DNA of 45,488 bases from NCBI GenBank assembly GCA_022592435.1, contig JABYQS010000247.1, positions 1 to 45,488 of the forward strand, in the 5' to 3' direction. The notes beneath the pieces are model-generated. The model was given only the letters and a program-made list of their open reading frames with translations, was not told the DNA's origin and searched no databases. Both the position numbers and the translations under genes were made by a program. This document shows positions 39,494 through 45,488 of the stretch, in pieces (position 1 is the stretch's first letter; every line of letters starts with the position of its first letter). This DNA is from Cerioporus squamosus. Lineage: Eukaryota; Basidiomycota; Agaricomycetes; Polyporales; Polyporaceae.

Positions 39494-41418
39494 ATGCGGT
39501 TGCTAGCCACTTCCATGAAGTCGAGAACCATTTCGAAGTCCCGTATGCCATCCTCTCTCACACATGGACGTCAGCTGGAGAGCAGTCTTTCCAGGACGTC
39601 CGCTCACTCTCGCACGAAGTCTCGAACGTACATCCCGGGATCTCAGACGCGCCACAGACTCTACCGGAGGACGAGCGACTGTCCACCAAGATCAGGAGCG
39701 CGTGTCGCATCGCGCGGGAACACGGATACCGATATCTATGGCTGGACTCGTGCTGCATCGACAAGACGAGCAGCGCCGAGCTGTCGGAAGCAATCAACTG
39801 CATGTATTCTTGGTACAGGGATGCTGCAGTCTGCTACGCTTTCCTGTCTGACGTTTCCGACGGCGATGTGCCCCTGGCCCCACACTCTCAGTTTCGCCAG
39901 AGCAGGTGGTTCAAGCGAGGATGGACGCTACAGGAGCTCATCGTCCCGCGGGACGTGATATTCCTCTCCTCCGGGTGGCAGGTCTTGGGGACGAAGATCG
40001 GGCTGGATTCCATCGTGGAGGAGGTAACGGGCATCCATCGCGCAGTGCTCGGCCACCAGGAGCTCCTCCACGAAGTGAGCGTGGCGCGGCGGATGTCCTG
40101 GGCGGCCACGCGGGAGTGCACGAGGGTGGAGGACGAGGCGTACTCGCTCATGGGCATCTTCGACATCAACATGCACACGCTGTACGGGGAGGGGCGACGG
40201 GCCTTCATACGGCTGCAGGAGGAGATACTAAGGCGCATACCGGACCAGAGCCTCTTCGCATGGGGGATCCCTTGCCTCACGGCCCTCCGCCTCCCACTAG
40301 TTTTACCACCGCGTTCTCCAGGACCACATACTGCGGATATCCCGGATGCCCCACTGGTGCTGAATCCCGACACCCTCTTCGCCGCACAGCCCGAGTGTTT
40401 CGTCAACTTCTCTGTTGAGTTCATCTCGAAGCCAGATGCAATCTCCTTTTTCGCCGCCTCACCCCGGGACTTCCGCAGCTCCCACCCGATCCGGAACATA
40501 CCACACATAGCCCTGATCGAACGTCTAGGGCTTTCCGAACTTGCCATCCCAACGTACACCTCCTCGTCGTACGGGGTGCACACCAGCTTCTTCTTGCTCT
40601 CCGCAAGTGAGTGCTTGCCGCAGTCTACCTACGACCGCTCCGCAACTCCTGGCCAGGACTGGCACTTCGCGATCCTCGCATGCGAGCCGGCCGCACTGCA
40701 GGGGCACCTCATCGCGCTCGTGTGCTCGCTCGAGCGCGACCCGCAGACCGGGTCCGTGCTCATGAAGGGCGGCGAGATGGGGAGCTACTTCACGAGCAAC
40801 AACCCGAAGCGCTACAAGATCGCGCGCGTCGTCGCGCTCTCCCCGGAGCAGCTGCATCGCTGGCGGGAGCATCTGCAGCGCAAGGACGTCTACATCCTCC
40901 CCGAGCAGCAGGCGCACCTGCTCTCCAACGCGAGCCCCGCCCGGCTCGCGTACCTCCTTGGCAAGCCGCACCCGAGCAAGGTTCCTGTCAGTCTCGCCGG
41001 GTGGACGGCAGGCGTCCTGCGGACGCGGGGGTTCGCGGTGCAATACAAGCCGACGCCTGAGCTGCAGACGCACCAGCTCATCCTCTTCAAGGGCCAGGAC
41101 TGCGTCGTGATCGAGCACGAGGACGAGAAGGTCTTGAGGACAGATGGCGTCCACGGAGAGGACCCCTTCGTGCTGGCCACCAGGGTGATCCTGAAGGGCT
41201 ACCACCGCGCGCCGGACGATATCAAGCAGAGCTCGCCTCGCGCTCCGGAGTCGCTGCAGCTGTACAGGCTTGCCATCTCGTACATCTGTCATCTCATGCC
41301 GGAAAACTTGTCCGAGGTGTGGGAGTTCCACACCATGGACGGGCGACAGATGAGAATACGCGTCAGTTTGAAGGCTACGAGTTTGTCGCAGGGGTATCTT
41401 GATGTCGATGTTCCATGA
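39494..41418 (+). CDS. HET-domain (heterokaryon-incompatibility) protein, N-terminal frame break
   Basis: HET-domain proteins trigger cell death or growth arrest on non-self fusion in fungi. Motifs are clear: PYAILSHTW, then KIRSACRIAREHGYRYLWLD followed by SCCIDKTSSAELSEAINCMY, SWYRDAAVCYAFLSDV, SRWFKRGWTLQELIVP, VARRMSWAATRECTRVEDEA and YSLMGIFDINMHTLYGEG. About 400 C-terminal residues without a recognised domain follow (no NACHT or WD repeats), ending at 41418. The usual HET-gene opening MRLL is present at 39494, but it is in a different frame from HEVENHFEVPYAILSHTW. The shift lies between 39494 and 39515. Either a base is missing there, or the true 5' exon lies upstream and splices at CAACAG (39478-39483), which reads into the correct frame. 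The remaining 1.9 kb are uninterrupted. Confidence 0.88.
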
Positions 41419-42006
41419 AATGTTTGACGACCTGAGGTCATGTATAATGCTCGGGCTACAGGGTGAAATGGACTTGTCGACGCCGCGCTAGTGATAGGGC
41501 GACGACCTACCCCGAACCACACGTTACTGATTCCACCGAGAAACTATTGGCGAGGATGATGCACAACGGATATTGAGGGACTATGAAACAACAGCATTAC
41601 AATGAGTTCGTGACGGACGTGAGACGGATGAAACATAAGTCAAGTAACGTGGTAACTGGCAGGAGACGAGCACGAGAGGAGAGAAGAGAGTCGTGCGGAT
41701 ACAGATCAAGCGCGATGATATCGAAGAAATGAGGAACCCATCCCATCCATTCATGACTCGGGAAGCTGTATGGAGAGAGCAATCGGCGATAAACCGTAAC
41801 CGCGAACGCCACTACTTGGGCGGGGGAGACGGCGGACCTACGATAGTTGCATGATGAGGTTAGTTGGATCACCGAGAGGCAGTAGACTATATACGCACCG
41901 AAGAGACCAGAGCGTGGCATTGATATGTCTCCTGGAAGTGGCGCAGCGGACGAGCCGGCGACGGGAGCAGGGGACAACAAAGGATTGGCTACATAACCAT
42001 GTCTTA
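41419..42006. other. Convergent intergenic stretch
   Basis: About 590 bp between the stops of the HET gene (+) and the coiled-coil gene (-). The open frames present are short and lack domain features. It is likely two 3' UTRs. Confidence 0.4.
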
Positions 42007-42640
42007 TCAGAATGACCCAACGCACAGCGAGTTCGCAATGCACGCACGCCTCCACTGAGCCCACGCCGGCAGATTCGAGTTGTCCGGAGGCGGCGCGATC
42101 GCAGGCGGAGCTGCCGCAGGAGGCGGGAGGGCCTTTGCCTTTGCCTTCGCACGACGCTCTTCACGCTTGTGTACCGTGCGCCACGCAGGGCGTGCAGGCG
42201 CGCCGTCGTCAATCATGCTGGGTGCAGGTGGTGGTGCGGGAGATGCAGGTGCCGGCGGTTCTTCGTGCTGTTCCGAACACCGTCGGACACTGCGGTACTG
42301 ACGACGGGGGATGGCGGTACGCACCTTGGGCATCCAATCCGGGTTATACTCACCTCCTCCGCCGAATTTTGACTTGACCGCCATTAGCTCAGCGATCTCA
42401 CTGCGTATCATAGACGGAGAGTGGGTTCACAGGTCAGTTGTGTACTGCGTGAACTCTTGGTGGCGCAGATCAGGATGAAACGAGACGTACTACTGCAGTT
42501 GGCGGCGCTCGTCTCTGAGCTTGCCGACCTCCGCGAGAAGGATGCGGACCTCGCTCGCAAGAGCCTTGCTGAAGTCATTCAAGTACCTGCCGCGTACCGC
42601 ATGTCCAGTGTCCGAATCCTACTCAGCGCGGCAGACGAGC
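42007..42640 (-). CDS. Coiled-coil hypothetical protein
   Basis: Two exons join precisely. One ends at 42491 (DSDTGHAVRGRYLNDF, then SKALASEVRILLAEVGKLRD and ERRQLQ). The other starts at 42400 (YEIAELMAVKSKF, GGGGEYNPDWMPK) and runs to the stop at 42007. Heptad-like Leu/Val spacing over VRILLAEVGKLRDERRQLQ and EIAELM predicts a coiled coil. The C-terminus is Pro/Ala-rich with a basic stretch (HKREERRAKAKAKA). An acceptor at about 42632 (GAGTAG before GATTCGG) opens the first exon. The N-terminal exon beyond it, possibly around 42700, was not resolved. Similar Glu/Arg-rich 'EVGKLRDERRQLQYEI' segments occur in uncharacterised basidiomycete proteins; no function is assigned. Confidence 0.55.
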
Positions 42641-43303
42641 GTACTTTGGAGCAGCGGGGTAGTTTCCTTTCTGCGACATCGCGCTCTCGGAGTTGTGCGG
42701 TGAGTTCAGGCTGGGTTAAGGTCGTCACAGGGAAGATCAGTCAATGCGAGACAGTAGCAAGCGAGTACAGAGTTGCAAGCAGCAGGAGGAGGAGGACGGG
42801 GTGAAGGTTCCGGACAAGCTACGGCTGGCGTCTATCTGGCTGAACAACCTCGGATAGTTCCAGGACGGAGCGCGCCCAACACGAGGCGGGAAGCCTGAAG
42901 CCGTTCCTCTAGTTCTTATCGTCGACTTTTCAGCATTGTCTGAGGTAGAGAGACATAAATTAACGCAACGCGATCCCGATGTAGTAAGCAGGGATCTCTC
43001 GAGCTATGTGACAGAGAGAGGAAGAGTCAGTGGAGGAGTCGGATGTAGTAAGGGAAGAGACAAAGTACAAATACAGAGAGGAGACGAGCGCAGCTAGCTA
43101 CATAAGTATGCATGTACGATAGCAGTCATGGACATAGAAGCGTGAAAGGAGGGGGGGATGTCGATCAAAGGGAACGCATGCTGAGGACAGGTGAGGAGGA
43201 AACGTTCACTGGCAGCAATGCGAATCATGCAAGCACGGAGCGGGGGATGAAGATAACGACGAGGAGCAGGAAGAGTGCGAGATGCGGACATGCGAGTCTA
43301 TAT
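42641..43303. other. Stretch between the coiled-coil gene and the GH1 3' end
   Basis: About 660 bp. The first part probably contains the missing 5' exon of the coiled-coil gene (an Arg/Glu-rich frame LTAQLRERDVAERK near 42660-42700). The rest appears to be the GH1 3' flank, purine-rich with no gene. Confidence 0.4.

Positions 43304-45488
<2,185 letters not shown>

Overview
This window reads as nuclear DNA of a filamentous basidiomycete, most likely an Agaricomycete. Protein-coding genes are split by many short introns (about 48-130 bp, GT...AG). The gene set is typically fungal: PIF1, UVDE, MIC10, an ERT1/AcuK-type zinc-cluster regulator, DUF6533 membrane proteins, a HET-domain protein, a GH1 beta-glucosidase with a C-terminal tail and a Tad-like LINE. 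There is no bacterial-style operon logic. Exon junctions given here were placed by eye from frame continuity and splice consensus.

Left part (1-11.4 kb): a septin-like membrane-tailed protein (-) diverges from a PIF1 DNA helicase (+). Then come a short conserved fungal protein (-), MIC10 (+), a small single-TM protein (-) and, divergent from it, the UV-damage endonuclease UVDE (+). Several of these are plausible mitochondrial or genome-maintenance genes.

Middle (11.2-38.9 kb): two arms of a roughly 3.1-kb inverted segmental duplication (11225-14090 plus 27226-27513, and 35788-38895). Each arm carries a tRNA-Asn(GTT) gene, a DUF6533 membrane-protein gene and the tail of an unrecognised gene. 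The left arm is split by a 13.1-kb non-LTR retrotransposon (14091-27225, - strand). Its limits can be set to the base because the right arm preserves the empty insertion site: it has a 23-nt poly(A) tail and a 12-bp target-site duplication. The element carries an endonuclease/reverse transcriptase/RNase H ORF, a zinc-knuckle gag-like ORF in two same-frame pieces, and at least two further upstream ORFs of unknown function. This long multi-ORF LINE is the most unusual object in the window. Between the arms lie phosphoinositide phospholipase C (-) and the ERT1-like regulator (-).

Right part (39-45.5 kb): a HET-domain protein (+), a small coiled-coil protein (-) and the 3' part of a GH1 beta-glucosidase (-) running off the window edge. 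The GH1 gene, the HET N-terminus and the LINE endonuclease show single-base frame breaks, several at short homopolymers. These may be real decay or assembly errors.
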